DNA of 64,000 bases from Arcobacter sp. EP1 (lineage in GTDB: Bacteria > Campylobacterota > Campylobacteria > Campylobacterales > Arcobacteraceae). The position numbers and the translations under genes are program-made. The stretch covers positions 130,344 to 194,343 of the forward strand of contig LPNY01000132.1 of NCBI GenBank assembly GCA_001655195.1, read 5' to 3'. Position 1 is the first letter of the stretch. Every line of letters starts with the position of its first letter. Under the pieces are notes generated by a model. The model made no database searches. It worked only from the letters and a program-made list of their open reading frames with translations, and was not told where the DNA came from. Below, in pieces: positions 27,506 through 36,701 of this stretch.

Positions 27506-28564
27506 ATGCGTTATACAATAGACTTTTATGAAAACTTTGAAAAGTGTTTTCTTTTTTGGATACAAAACTTCATTCGTTATAAACTTACCACACTTTCAAA
27601 TCGCCAAGTAAAAGATCGTGAAGCTTTTCAATCAATACTAACACAACTGAATAAAGATATCAACTCAATTGATGAGATTAAATTATTAGCCAAACAAGCC
27701 AGACAAATTGGACTTATTGGAATTAATACTTATATTACTCCTTTAGATAAACTCTATATTGATTTTATTACTAAAGGCTTTCGTTCTATGAAAGAGATTG
27801 ATGAAGAGTTCATTATCGATTTTTTGGCAGTACACACATCCTCTCTAAGTGATGCAACGAAAAAAAACTATCGAATGGCTATCATTGGATTGTTTAAATA
27901 CATTGATAAACAGAATCAAGATACACAAGGTAACTCATTTGTTTATAATATTGAACTTAAGAACTGGGCTGGATTAGGGGGTTCAAAAGGTGAAAAACTC
28001 CCTACTTTTATGCATGATAACGAGATTAAACGTTTTTTAGATGCAATAGAAACGACAGAGTTTAAACCCTACGCTCAAGCAAAGAACAGGCTTTTGATAA
28101 AAATCATCCTCTATACTGGTATGCGGGTATCTGAAGCATTAACTATTAAACAAAAAGATATGCATTTAGAAAATGGTTATTTTGTTTTCTTAATTACTGG
28201 CAAAGGGAACAAACAACGAATTGCTATGATAAAAGAGACCTACATCAACAAAGACTTACAAGAGTGGGAGGAGTTTAGACCTAACACCACCCTACTTTTT
28301 TGCTCTCGAACAGGAAAGGAGCTTTCACAACCATATGTTTCATATATCATGGATAAAATACTTTTAAACGCAGGAATAAGAAAAGAAAAAAATGGTGCTC
28401 ATATGCTAAGACACACCTTTGCAACACGTTTGTATCAGAAAAATAGAGATTTAATACTTGTACAAGAGGCATTAGGACACGCAGATTTAAACACTTCTCG
28501 TATTTATACCCACTTTGATAAACAAAGACTCAAAGCTGCAACATCTGTGATGGATGATTTATAA
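27506..28564 (+). CDS. xerH: tyrosine recombinase XerH
   Basis: The 352-residue recombinase has an N-terminal SAM-like core-binding domain and a C-terminal catalytic domain with the full residue set: Arg207 (TGMRVSE), Lys233 (GKGNKQR), His299 and Arg302 (HMLRHTF), His325 and nucleophile Tyr334 (RIYTHF). Length and N-terminus fit the single-enzyme XerH system of Campylobacterota rather than XerC/XerD. It resolves chromosome dimers at difH, activated by FtsK, which is encoded at 45-47 kb. AGGAG precedes the ATG. The gene ends at a terminator facing the che operon. Confidence 0.92.
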   Translation: MRYTIDFYENFEKCFLFWIQNFIRYKLTTLSNRQVKDREAFQSILTQLNKDINSIDEIKLLAKQARQIGLIGINTYITPLDKLYIDFITKGFRSMKEIDEEFIIDFLAVHTSSLSDATKKNYRMAIIGLFKYIDKQNQDTQGNSFVYNIELKNWAGLGGSKGEKLPTFMHDNEIKRFLDAIETTEFKPYAQAKNRLLIKIILYTGMRVSEALTIKQKDMHLENGYFVFLITGKGNKQRIAMIKETYINKDLQEWEEFRPNTTLLFCSRTGKELSQPYVSYIMDKILLNAGIRKEKNGAHMLRHTFATRLYQKNRDLILVQEALGHADLNTSRIYTHFDKQRLKAATSVMDDL

Positions 28565-28633
28565 ATTATATTAAGTACTGCAATAAAAGGTTATATTTTG
28601 AGTTTAGTCAAGGAAAAGATGAAAATTCAAAAG

Positions 28634-28670
28634 TGAAGCTTACGAAAGGTAAGTAAGCTTTTTAATTTTT
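28634..28670 (+). terminator. rho-independent terminator of xerH
   Basis: Perfect 8-pair stem AAGCTTAC/GTAAGCTT (28636-28643, 28653-28660) with a 9-base loop, followed by TTTAATTTTT. It ends rightward transcription about 70 bases after xerH. Bases 28565-28633 show no other element. Confidence 0.8.
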
Positions 28671-28684
28671 ATATTTGACGTAGA

Positions 28685-28705
28685 ATAAGGTCAAAAGATG
28701 ACCTT
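28685..28705. terminator. hairpin at the end of cheB, probably bidirectional
   Basis: AAGGTCA (28687-28693) and TGACCTT (28699-28705) form a 7-pair stem with loop AAAGA, abutting the cheB stop. T-rich sequence follows on the plus strand (TTATTTT), less on the minus strand. Confidence 0.55.
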
Positions 28706-29785
28706 TTATTTTCGTTTGCCTGATGAGAATTCTATGATATATTGTGCGATATCATCTAAATGTACAATATCCTTTACTGCACCCGCTTGTATCGCCTTTG
28801 CAGGCATACCAAAGACGACGCAACTCTCTTCATTTTGAGCAACTGTATAAGCCTTATTGTCATATATCTCTTTCATGGCAATACTTCCATCATCACCCAT
28901 ACCTGTCATCATGACAGCCATTGCACCACCACCACAACTGTTGTTTACTGATCGAAATAAAATATCGACACTTGGTTTATGCTGACTCACCTTTACGGTG
29001 TCAAGAAGTTTTGTTTTGTACTCTTTAGAACCTTGTTTCTCAATTGTTAAGTGCATATTACCCGGAGCTAAATAAGCATGTCCTCGTTCAAGAGTCATAC
29101 CATCTTTGGCTTCACAAACATTAACTTCAGATGAATCGTTAAGTCGATGAGCAAAAGAATTAGAAAATCCATAAGGAATATGTTGCGTAATTACAATAGG
29201 TGGAAGTCCACCTGGTAATTTCTTAAAAACTCTAAGTAAAGACTCTACTCCACCTGTGGAAGAACCAATTGCAATCACTTTACTACCAGGAAAAGTAGCA
29301 GGATGAGATTTAAGTACTTCATCAGGGTGAACTTTATAGCTAATATCACTGTTTTGTACTTTTTTAACAGGTTTTAAGGCTTTTGGTTTTTTAAGGGTAT
29401 ATCGTTTTAAAAGAAATGTTAAGTTTAGAAGAGTATCTTTAATTCTCGCTTGAAAACTATCCATAGTTTCACCCGCTTCAATTTTTTCGATAAATCCAAC
29501 AGCACCATCATCAAAAATATCATTTCCTCGAACACTCTCTCCTGAAACGACAACTGCTGGCATAGGATGAAGACGCATTAAGTTTCGTAAAAAGGTTACT
29601 CCATCCATTTTCGGCATATTAATATCAATTGTAACCATATCTGGTTCATACTGTTTTATCTTTTCTCTAGCATCGTATGCATCAACTGCTGTACCAATGA
29701 CTTCAAACTCATCTATAGAGTTGATCATATCTTTTAAAATACGACGCATTGAGGCGGAATCATCAATTATTAATACTGTATACAT
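28706..29785 (-). CDS. cheB: chemotaxis protein-glutamate methylesterase/deamidase
   Basis: The 359-residue protein joins an N-terminal receiver (phospho-site Asp54 in TIDINMP) to a CheB catalytic domain from about residue 165. The Ser-His-Asp triad is visible in GSSTGGVES, ITQHIPYGFS and GMGDDGSIAM. It removes receptor methyl groups and resets adaptation. C. jejuni CheB lacks a receiver, as I recall, so this full-length form is a point of difference. Last gene of cheY-cheA-cheR-cheD-cheB. Confidence 0.95.
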   Translation of the reverse strand: MYTVLIIDDSASMRRILKDMINSIDEFEVIGTAVDAYDAREKIKQYEPDMVTIDINMPKMDGVTFLRNLMRLHPMPAVVVSGESVRGNDIFDDGAVGFIEKIEAGETMDSFQARIKDTLLNLTFLLKRYTLKKPKALKPVKKVQNSDISYKVHPDEVLKSHPATFPGSKVIAIGSSTGGVESLLRVFKKLPGGLPPIVITQHIPYGFSNSFAHRLNDSSEVNVCEAKDGMTLERGHAYLAPGNMHLTIEKQGSKEYKTKLLDTVKVSQHKPSVDILFRSVNNSCGGGAMAVMMTGMGDDGSIAMKEIYDNKAYTVAQNEESCVVFGMPAKAIQAGAVKDIVHLDDIAQYIIEFSSGKRK

Positions 29786-29800
29786 TATTTACCTCAAACT

Positions 29801-30484
29801 TTAAAATAATTCAATATCCATCTCTGGTTCAGGAGCTTTTTCATCTTCAACACCAAATAAGTCAACACCACCAACATATTCTTTGATAACTGGTTCTTTG
29901 GTAATTTCTGTCTGTAATGCTTTCTCTTCACTAACAATCTTAGCATCTGTATCACTTTTCTCTGTTACTTTAATAAAGGTTTCAAAGTCATCAGCTAATA
30001 AAATTAATCGACCGTGTTCTCCACGTGTATGTTCACTTATTAGTTTAAAGCCTTCTGATTGACAAAAGTCTTTTGCAAACTCCACATTTCTATGTCCAAT
30101 AGAATTTGCTAGTGAAATATTTAGTTGCATAATATCAGCACCTCCTGATATTTTTGCAACCATATTTTGTTTACTACATCCTAGTTTATACATTTCATTG
30201 AGCATTGCTTCAACAGAATAGAGTCCATACTTCATATCTTCATTAGAGTTAGTAGTCGTTGGAAGTAAAAAGTGATTCATCCCTTTTACTTTTGTTACTC
30301 TATCATAGAACATAATTGCTACACACGATCCTAGTAGTGTTTTAAATGCAATTGAGAAATCATCGTTTCCCACTGCAAACTCACCACCAATTATAGTATG
30401 AGCATTATATCCTTTGATTTTTTGAGTAAATCGTGCACTTGATGCTTTTTCAATACTACCATCTTTATGCCCTATAACTATCAA
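29801..30484 (-). CDS. cheD: chemoreceptor glutamine deamidase with extended tail
   Basis: CheD deamidates receptor glutamines. Catalytic Cys54 (GSCVAIMF) and His71 (MNHFLLP) are 17 apart, the same spacing as in the T. maritima enzyme. The protein is 227 residues; beyond the usual fold (ends near residue 165) it carries an acidic, low-complexity tail with VDLFGVEDE and a terminal DIELF. No cheC is present nearby, although CheC is a common CheD partner. Overlaps the end of cheR by four bases. Confidence 0.92.
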   Translation of the reverse strand: MIVIGHKDGSIEKASSARFTQKIKGYNAHTIIGGEFAVGNDDFSIAFKTLLGSCVAIMFYDRVTKVKGMNHFLLPTTTNSNEDMKYGLYSVEAMLNEMYKLGCSKQNMVAKISGGADIMQLNISLANSIGHRNVEFAKDFCQSEGFKLISEHTRGEHGRLILLADDFETFIKVTEKSDTDAKIVSEEKALQTEITKEPVIKEYVGGVDLFGVEDEKAPEPEMDIELF

Positions 30485-31323
30485 TGTATTTCCTTAGTTT
30501 TTATAAAAATATTTTGTCCTACTCTTTTTACATAGTCAATTAAACTATGTGGAGACTCAGAATGTCCAATATAGAGTGTTCCACCCATTTTTAAATGTTT
30601 GAAAAGTTTTCTCAATATTGCATCTTGATCTTCAACAGAAAAATAGATAAGTACGTTTCTACAAAAAACTACATCAAATTGGTCTTGAGCAAAAGGATAT
30701 GAATTATCATTTAAATTCATAACTTGAAAGCTAACCATTCTTTGTAATTCAGGTTTTACTTTGATTAAAACTTCTTCAATAGCTAAACTCTTTTTAACAC
30801 GTCTTTTAAAATACTTTTGTGGAGAAATCCATTCAGGAAACTCTTTAGAGGATTTTGAAAAACGATAAACACCGTTTGCAGCATATTGTAGAACATTAGT
30901 ATCAATATCCGTTGCAATAATAGAAGCTCTTATTTTTTTATTTAAAATTGCTTCTGTTTCAAAAACAGTCATAGCCATAGAGTATGGTTCTTCACCAGTT
31001 GAAGAAGCAGAACAGTACATTTTTACTTCTTGTCCAGAATTAGCAAATTCAGGAAGCACTCGATCTCTTAAATCAGTAAAATGAAAATCCTCTCTAAAAA
31101 AATGTGTTTTATTAGTTGTAAATGAGTTAATAAACTCTGTAGTATGTTTTCCCTCAGAAATTACATCAAGAAGTTGATCCAAATCTCCGGAGAAACTTGT
31201 ATCTCTTCGTAATTTATGTAATCTATTTGCAATCATAATATCTTTATTCTCTGCAAGGGTTATCCCTGTCAAAGAATAAAGTATTGTTTTTACTTTTTCG
31301 TGTAAGTGTTGTGTATCATCCAT
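30481..31323 (-). CDS. cheR: chemotaxis protein methyltransferase
   Basis: A 280-residue SAM-dependent methyltransferase that methylates receptor glutamates. The SAM motif is CSASSTGEEPYSMAM, with FDVVFCRNVLIYF later in the fold, and FFREDFHF before it. No tetratricopeptide repeats follow. Start overlaps the cheA stop by one base, end overlaps cheD by four, indicating tight coupling. Confidence 0.95.
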   Translation of the reverse strand: MDDTQHLHEKVKTILYSLTGITLAENKDIMIANRLHKLRRDTSFSGDLDQLLDVISEGKHTTEFINSFTTNKTHFFREDFHFTDLRDRVLPEFANSGQEVKMYCSASSTGEEPYSMAMTVFETEAILNKKIRASIIATDIDTNVLQYAANGVYRFSKSSKEFPEWISPQKYFKRRVKKSLAIEEVLIKVKPELQRMVSFQVMNLNDNSYPFAQDQFDVVFCRNVLIYFSVEDQDAILRKLFKHLKMGGTLYIGHSESPHSLIDYVKRVGQNIFIKTKEIH

Positions 31324-33392
31324 TAAGAAGCGTGTTTCGACTCCATTTGATTCTTTTCAATCTTAATTTGTGCATTAATAATACCTAATACATCTAAAAT
31401 TAATCCTATACTTCCATCTCCCCTAACTGTTGCAGCCCCTATTCCTTCAACAGCTCTAAAGTTTTTATCTAAAGGTTTTACAACAACTTGATGTTGATTT
31501 AAGAATTCATCAATAGATAAAGCAACTTTTTGATTTCCAGATTTTACAACGATTAACATTCCATCTTCTAACTTTTCAAAAGTTGGTTTTTCACCAAATA
31601 ATTGATGTAGTCTTACAACTGGAATAAACTCTTCTCTTAGCATTAATAAATCTTGAGTTCCATCACCAATTTTTTTGATCATATCTGATGTTGGTTGTAA
31701 TGACTCAACAATAGCACTTAGAGGTAAAATATACTTTTTATCTCCAACCGCAATATCAAGACCATCAAGAATTGCAAGTGTAAGTGGAAGCATAATTGTA
31801 ATTGTTGTACCAACACCTAACCCTGTATCTAGCTTAATTGCTCCACCAAGTTTTTGGATATTTGTTTTAACAACATCCATCCCTACACCACGTCCAGAAA
31901 TTTCTGAAATTTGGTCAGCAGTTGAAAGTCCAGCTCCAAATACTAACATCGCTTTGTCATTATCTGTCATTGATGCCATTTGATTTTCATCAATTTGACC
32001 ATTCTCAAGGGCTTTTTGGGCAACTCTATCTCCATCAATTCCTCGACCATCGTCTTCAATTGTAATAATCATTTGACCATTTGCTTGCTCTGCAGAAATA
32101 ATAATTGCACCTGTATCGTCTTTACCTGCCGCGATTCTTTCATCTGGAGTCTCTAGTCCATGATCTAATGAGTTTCGAATAATATGCATTAATGGGTCAG
32201 TTAAACCTTCAATCATAGCTTTATCAATCTCAACATTATCCCCATAATGTTTAAATTCAACTTTTTTACTAAGCTTTTTAGAGATATCTCGAACTACCTT
32301 TGGAAATTTCGAATAAATTGATTCCATTGGTACCATTCGAATACTCATAATTGAATCTTGCATATCACGAATATGTCGCTCAAGTAACTCAAGTCTTTCA
32401 AGTACTGAATTTCGTGTTTTTGTCTCTTCTATAGAAGATGAAAACTGTGTAAGCATTGCGTTGGTGATAACAAGATCTCCAACATTATTCATAAGAACAT
32501 CAATTTTATCAAGGTTTACACGGATGTTATTACTTTGAGCAGGTTTTTTAGTAGCACCTTCTTTTGTTGGTCTTGGTTTTCTTGTAGCAGATGCTGCTGG
32601 TGTTGCAGCTGGTGCATTTTGCGCTGGTACTTCAGTAGTTGCTATTTCTTTTGTAAGTTCTGAAGCAGTATCAGTTTCTAATACTGCATCTGGTTTAACA
32701 GGCTCTACATCATCAAAGAAACCAAAGTTTTCTTCCTCTTCTGTCTCTTTTATTTCAATATCAGGTGCATTTTTAGAAGCCTCTTCTAATTCATCAGAAA
32801 AGAATCCATAAGCATCATCTGATGTATCATTTGAAGCATCATCATCAGCAAAAAAACCATAAGAATTAGATTTTACTTGATTATCTAACCCTTCATCATA
32901 AAATCCAATATTTTGTTGTGGTTCAGCTGGTGTTTCAACAGCAGGAGTTGCTTGTTGTGGTGCTGGAGCTGGTTGCGAGGTAGCAACCATTTCACCATTA
33001 CTATATGCACGAATATCTTTTAAAAGGTCTGTAGTCATTTCTGTAAACACATCCTGCGTTAACTCTTCTGCTACTTCTAAGTCTAAAAGCTCTTTCATTA
33101 CATCTAAACCATCGATTAAAGTTCCCGCCATTTCAGGGATAAACTCAATCTCATGATTTCTTAACTTATCCATCATGTTTTCAACATCATGAGTAAATTC
33201 AGCAAATAATTTTAATTCAACTGAGGCACCACTTCCTTTTAATGTATGAACATCACGGAAAAGTTGTCCCATTTCATCATCAGTTAAAGTACCATTATTT
33301 TCAGCTTCTAATAATACATTATCGGCTGACTCAAAAAGCTCTTCAGCCTCTTCTACGAACATCTCTCTATATTTAGATATATCAAAAGACAT
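31323..33392 (-). CDS. cheA: chemotaxis sensor histidine kinase with repeated linker motif
   Basis: The 689-residue kinase has an Hpt domain (residues 1-105, phospho-His49 in DVHTLKGSG), a long disordered linker (about 130-290), dimerisation helices (NIRVNLDKIDVLMNNVGDL), an ATPase domain (N box HIIRNSLDHGLE; DDGRGI; GRGVGMDVV) and a C-terminal CheW-like domain. A P2 CheY-binding domain is not evident. The linker instead has four copies of GF(F/Y) plus an acidic pair: IGFYDE (162), YGFFAD (178), YGFFSD (195), FGFFDD (223). No cheW is in the cluster. Confidence 0.95.
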   Translation of the reverse strand: MSFDISKYREMFVEEAEELFESADNVLLEAENNGTLTDDEMGQLFRDVHTLKGSGASVELKLFAEFTHDVENMMDKLRNHEIEFIPEMAGTLIDGLDVMKELLDLEVAEELTQDVFTEMTTDLLKDIRAYSNGEMVATSQPAPAPQQATPAVETPAEPQQNIGFYDEGLDNQVKSNSYGFFADDDASNDTSDDAYGFFSDELEEASKNAPDIEIKETEEEENFGFFDDVEPVKPDAVLETDTASELTKEIATTEVPAQNAPAATPAASATRKPRPTKEGATKKPAQSNNIRVNLDKIDVLMNNVGDLVITNAMLTQFSSSIEETKTRNSVLERLELLERHIRDMQDSIMSIRMVPMESIYSKFPKVVRDISKKLSKKVEFKHYGDNVEIDKAMIEGLTDPLMHIIRNSLDHGLETPDERIAAGKDDTGAIIISAEQANGQMIITIEDDGRGIDGDRVAQKALENGQIDENQMASMTDNDKAMLVFGAGLSTADQISEISGRGVGMDVVKTNIQKLGGAIKLDTGLGVGTTITIMLPLTLAILDGLDIAVGDKKYILPLSAIVESLQPTSDMIKKIGDGTQDLLMLREEFIPVVRLHQLFGEKPTFEKLEDGMLIVVKSGNQKVALSIDEFLNQHQVVVKPLDKNFRAVEGIGAATVRGDGSIGLILDVLGIINAQIKIEKNQMESKHAS

Positions 33393-33405
33393 GACTTATC
33401 CTTTT

Positions 33406-33774
33406 TTATCTGCTTAATACTATATTTACTGCTTTTAGTAATTGATCTGGTACAAATGGTTTTACAATCCATCCTGTAGCACCTGCTTCTTTACCTTTAG
33501 CTTTCATTTCATCACTTCGTTCAGTAGTTAATACTAAAATTGGTTTTTTTGCATATTCTGGAAGTTTTCTTAACTCTTTAATTAACGTCAAACCATCCAT
33601 ATTTGGCATATTAACATCTGTAATAACTAAATCAAACGAAGCTGCCTTAGCTTTATTTAAACCATCAACTCCATCTACACCTTCTGTAACATCGTTATAT
33701 CCACCTTCGTTAAGTGCATAATTTAACATATCTCTTAACATTGTAGAATCGTCAACTATTAAAAGTTTCGCCAT
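33406..33774 (-). CDS. cheY: CheY-type response regulator
   Basis: A single-domain 122-residue receiver: acidic pair DD at 8-9, phospho-Asp53 in ITDVNMPN, Thr in VLTTERS and Lys in VKPF. Being first in the operon with cheA 13 bases downstream, it is probably the cognate output, either to the flagellar switch or as a phosphate sink. AAGGAG precedes the ATG. A possible -10 (TATAGT) lies in the 80-base gap to pnp. Confidence 0.92.
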   Translation of the reverse strand: MAKLLIVDDSTMLRDMLNYALNEGGYNDVTEGVDGVDGLNKAKAASFDLVITDVNMPNMDGLTLIKELRKLPEYAKKPILVLTTERSDEMKAKGKEAGATGWIVKPFVPDQLLKAVNIVLSR

Positions 33775-33855
33775 GAAAACTCCTTAAATTTTCAAAAAAT
33801 AATAATTTATTTACTATATTAACCAAAGAACTATTAATTTAGTATAAAAAAATAA

Positions 33856-36039
33856 CTATAAAGTTGTACTTGCAAGTTCAATTCTGTCTTTTTTTACTTT
33901 TAGTACTTTGATTTCGACTTCTTGCCCAACATTTAGGACATCACTTACACTTTTTACTCTCTCTTTTGAGATTTTAGAAATATGAAGTAATCCTTCTCCA
34001 CCTTTTGGCAAAACAATGAATGCACCAAAGTCAGCAATTCGTTCTACTTTACCTACTAATACTTCATCAATAGCATAAAGTTTTTCAAAATCTATGTGTT
34101 GTTTTCTATTATCTCTTCGTGCTGGTGCGTTATTTGAGATAGACTTAATATGCTCACAAGCATCCAAAACACTCTGTTTACACTCTCCACTCACTTTTAC
34201 ATTTCCACTATCTCTATCTAAATCAATAGATACAGAGAATTTTTCAATAATCTCTTTAATTGTAGAACCAGCTTTTCCAATAACAACCATAATTTTACTT
34301 GGATCAATTGCAAACTGCTCAATTAATGGTAATGCTTCACTTGGAACAATTTGTTCCGCAGCAATTTCCATAAGCCCAAGAATATGTTCTCTACCCTCTT
34401 TGGCTTGAAGTAGTGCTTCTTGTAATACTGATAACTCAATACCACCAAGCTTAATATCCATTTGAAGTGCTGTGATACCTTCTCTTGTACCTGCTACTTT
34501 AAAGTCCATATCTCCATCATGGTCTTCTAGTCCCATGATATCTGTTAGTACTGAATACTCATCTCCTTCAACAACCATACCCATTGCAACACCTGCAACT
34601 AAGCTAGATACTGGAACACCCGCAGCTTTTAGTGCTAATGAACCACCACAAACTGTTGCCATAGATGAAGAACCATTTGATTCTAAGATTTCTGATACTA
34701 AACGAATAGTTTCAGTAAAATCTGAATCAATCGTTGATTCTAAAGCTCTTTTTCCTAAGTTACCATGCCCTAATTCACGACGCCCTACATTAAACATTGG
34801 TTTTGCTTCTCCTACAGAGAATCCAGGGAAATTATAATGAAGTAAAAAGTTATCAATTTTAGTCGATTTTTCAGTTAACACTTCATACATTTGACCATCT
34901 TTTGCTCCTGTTAGAGTACCAACAACTAATGCTTGTGTTTCACCTCTTGTAAATAGACACGACGAATGAGCAGAAGGTAAAATATTAGTTTCAATTTCAA
35001 TAGGACGAACATCTTTAAGTCCTCTTCCATCAGCTCTTACTTTATCAGTTACAATCATTGCTCGAACAAGTTCTCTTTTAACAACCGATACTGCATTATA
35101 AACAGTTGATAAGTCAAGCTCATTCTCTTCACAATATTCATTTTGAGAAATCATTTTAGCCACATCTTTTAACTCAGTAGCTCTTTCACTTTTTGCCAAT
35201 TTTTTAATGGCATTTTTAATCTCATCACTAAAATTGTGTCGAACGTAGTTAATCACTGTTTCATCAATACTAAACTCTACAAGTTCAATAACAGCTTCTT
35301 CTTTACACGCAGATTCAAATCCCGTCTCATAAGTTGTATTTGCATCTTTTAAAGCTACTTGTGCAACGCCAATTGCCTCAACAAGTTCCGCTTCATTCAT
35401 TTCATTTGATTTATGCACTTTTGTAAATGCTTCAATATCAACTTCTACCATATCTTCGCTAGACATTGATTTCATCTCAATCATTAATAACTCTTCTTTA
35501 GAACCTGCTACATACAAGTCTAAAGTTGACTCTGTCATCTGCGTTGATGTAGGATTTACAAGGTATTCCCCATTGATTCGTCCAACTCTTACTCCTGCAA
35601 CTGATTTTTTAACTGGAATATTTGATGTAAATAAAGCAGCACTTGCAGCATTTAATGCTAATGCTTGAATATCAACTTCTTTATCAGCACTTAAAACAAT
35701 AACTGTGATTGTTGTTGGATACACATACCCTTTAGGGAAAAGCGGTCGTAAACTTCTATCAATAACTCGTGCAGTTAAAGTTTCAAATTCGCTTGGCTTT
35801 GCTTCACGTTTAAAAAAACCACCTGGTACTTTTGCTGCAGCATAGGTTTTTTCAAGATACTGTACAGTTAAAGGGGTAAAATCTTCTTCTACAGGATTGT
35901 CAAACTCACTCACGACTGTTGCTAAAACTACAGCTTTTCCTAATTTTGCTAAAACAGAACCATTTGCTTGTTTAGCAACTTTGTTAAACTCAAAGATTTC
36001 CTGTTTTCCATTTAATTCAAATTCACATACTGTTGACAT
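33856..36039 (-). CDS. pnp: polyribonucleotide nucleotidyltransferase (PNPase)
   Basis: A 727-residue exoribonuclease made of two RNase PH domains, a helical linker, a KH domain (IMVVIGKAGSTIKEI) and an S1 domain at the C-terminus (VGKVERIADFGAFIVLPKGGEG split by its loop). The FFKREAKPSEFETL and MFNVGRRELGHG blocks are typical. It degrades RNA phosphorolytically and takes part in the degradosome-like complex. The phosphoribosyltransferase gene is 5 bases upstream in the same direction. Confidence 0.96.
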   Translation of the reverse strand: MSTVCEFELNGKQEIFEFNKVAKQANGSVLAKLGKAVVLATVVSEFDNPVEEDFTPLTVQYLEKTYAAAKVPGGFFKREAKPSEFETLTARVIDRSLRPLFPKGYVYPTTITVIVLSADKEVDIQALALNAASAALFTSNIPVKKSVAGVRVGRINGEYLVNPTSTQMTESTLDLYVAGSKEELLMIEMKSMSSEDMVEVDIEAFTKVHKSNEMNEAELVEAIGVAQVALKDANTTYETGFESACKEEAVIELVEFSIDETVINYVRHNFSDEIKNAIKKLAKSERATELKDVAKMISQNEYCEENELDLSTVYNAVSVVKRELVRAMIVTDKVRADGRGLKDVRPIEIETNILPSAHSSCLFTRGETQALVVGTLTGAKDGQMYEVLTEKSTKIDNFLLHYNFPGFSVGEAKPMFNVGRRELGHGNLGKRALESTIDSDFTETIRLVSEILESNGSSSMATVCGGSLALKAAGVPVSSLVAGVAMGMVVEGDEYSVLTDIMGLEDHDGDMDFKVAGTREGITALQMDIKLGGIELSVLQEALLQAKEGREHILGLMEIAAEQIVPSEALPLIEQFAIDPSKIMVVIGKAGSTIKEIIEKFSVSIDLDRDSGNVKVSGECKQSVLDACEHIKSISNNAPARRDNRKQHIDFEKLYAIDEVLVGKVERIADFGAFIVLPKGGEGLLHISKISKERVKSVSDVLNVGQEVEIKVLKVKKDRIELASTTL

Positions 36040-36044
36040 ATATT

Positions 36045-36701
36045 TTATCCTTTATCCTTAATATTTTTTATCTGTTCAAACGTTATCTCTTCTAATGTTT
36101 CATAGTAATAATCAATTGCAATAAAATGTTCTAATTTCTTTGCATAATATAAATCATCTGCAATAGATTCAATAATTTGTATACTCGCATCTGGTATTAT
36201 GGGTGTTGCAACAGATACCGACTTAGCACCCATATTGATGGCTGTTTTAATACATGCCATCATTGTTAATCCAGTATTTAATCCTTCATCAACAATCAAA
36301 ATATTTTTATTTTGTAAATCTTGGATTTTATACCCTGCTCTAAATTTATTAATTTTTTTCAAAACTAAATCATCATAAACATATTTTGATCTTGAGAAAA
36401 TAAAATCAAGACTAATATCAAATGATTTCACTATCTCTTCATGAATAACAACCTCTTCACTCTCTGTTACAATAGCAACTTCACACTCTTCATTATTAGG
36501 TGCAACTATCTTTTCTGTAAACATTATTTTGTATTGAGCATTAAGTTTTTCAGCAATCACTTTAGCAATTAAATAACCACCATATGAAGCCCCAACAACA
36601 ATCCAATCTTCAAGTTTCATTTGCCCTATAGGTAATACTTCTACAAGCTGTGCTGCAGCATCCTCCCTATTTTTAAAATAAATCTTACTCTCTTTATTCA
36701 T
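36045..36701 (-). CDS. phosphoribosyltransferase family protein
   Basis: A 218-residue type I PRTase-like protein. The PRPP loop is ILIVDEGLNTGLTMMACI, where the usual DDG-T-G-T becomes DEGLNTGLT, and WIVVGASYGGYLIAKVIAEK matches the fold's earlier strand. The substrate base is not predictable. It overlaps lptD by one base and precedes pnp, so it belongs to the lptD-PRTase-pnp run. Confidence 0.8.
   Translation of the reverse strand: MNKESKIYFKNREDAAAQLVEVLPIGQMKLEDWIVVGASYGGYLIAKVIAEKLNAQYKIMFTEKIVAPNNEECEVAIVTESEEVVIHEEIVKSFDISLDFIFSRSKYVYDDLVLKKINKFRAGYKIQDLQNKNILIVDEGLNTGLTMMACIKTAINMGAKSVSVATPIIPDASIQIIESIADDLYYAKKLEHFIAIDYYYETLEEITFEQIKNIKDKG

Noticed and set aside
27506-28564. xerH considered as a mobile-element integrase.
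   Set aside because: Length and motifs fit the housekeeping XerH, a dif-like site adjoins it, and no cargo genes or direct att repeats are present.
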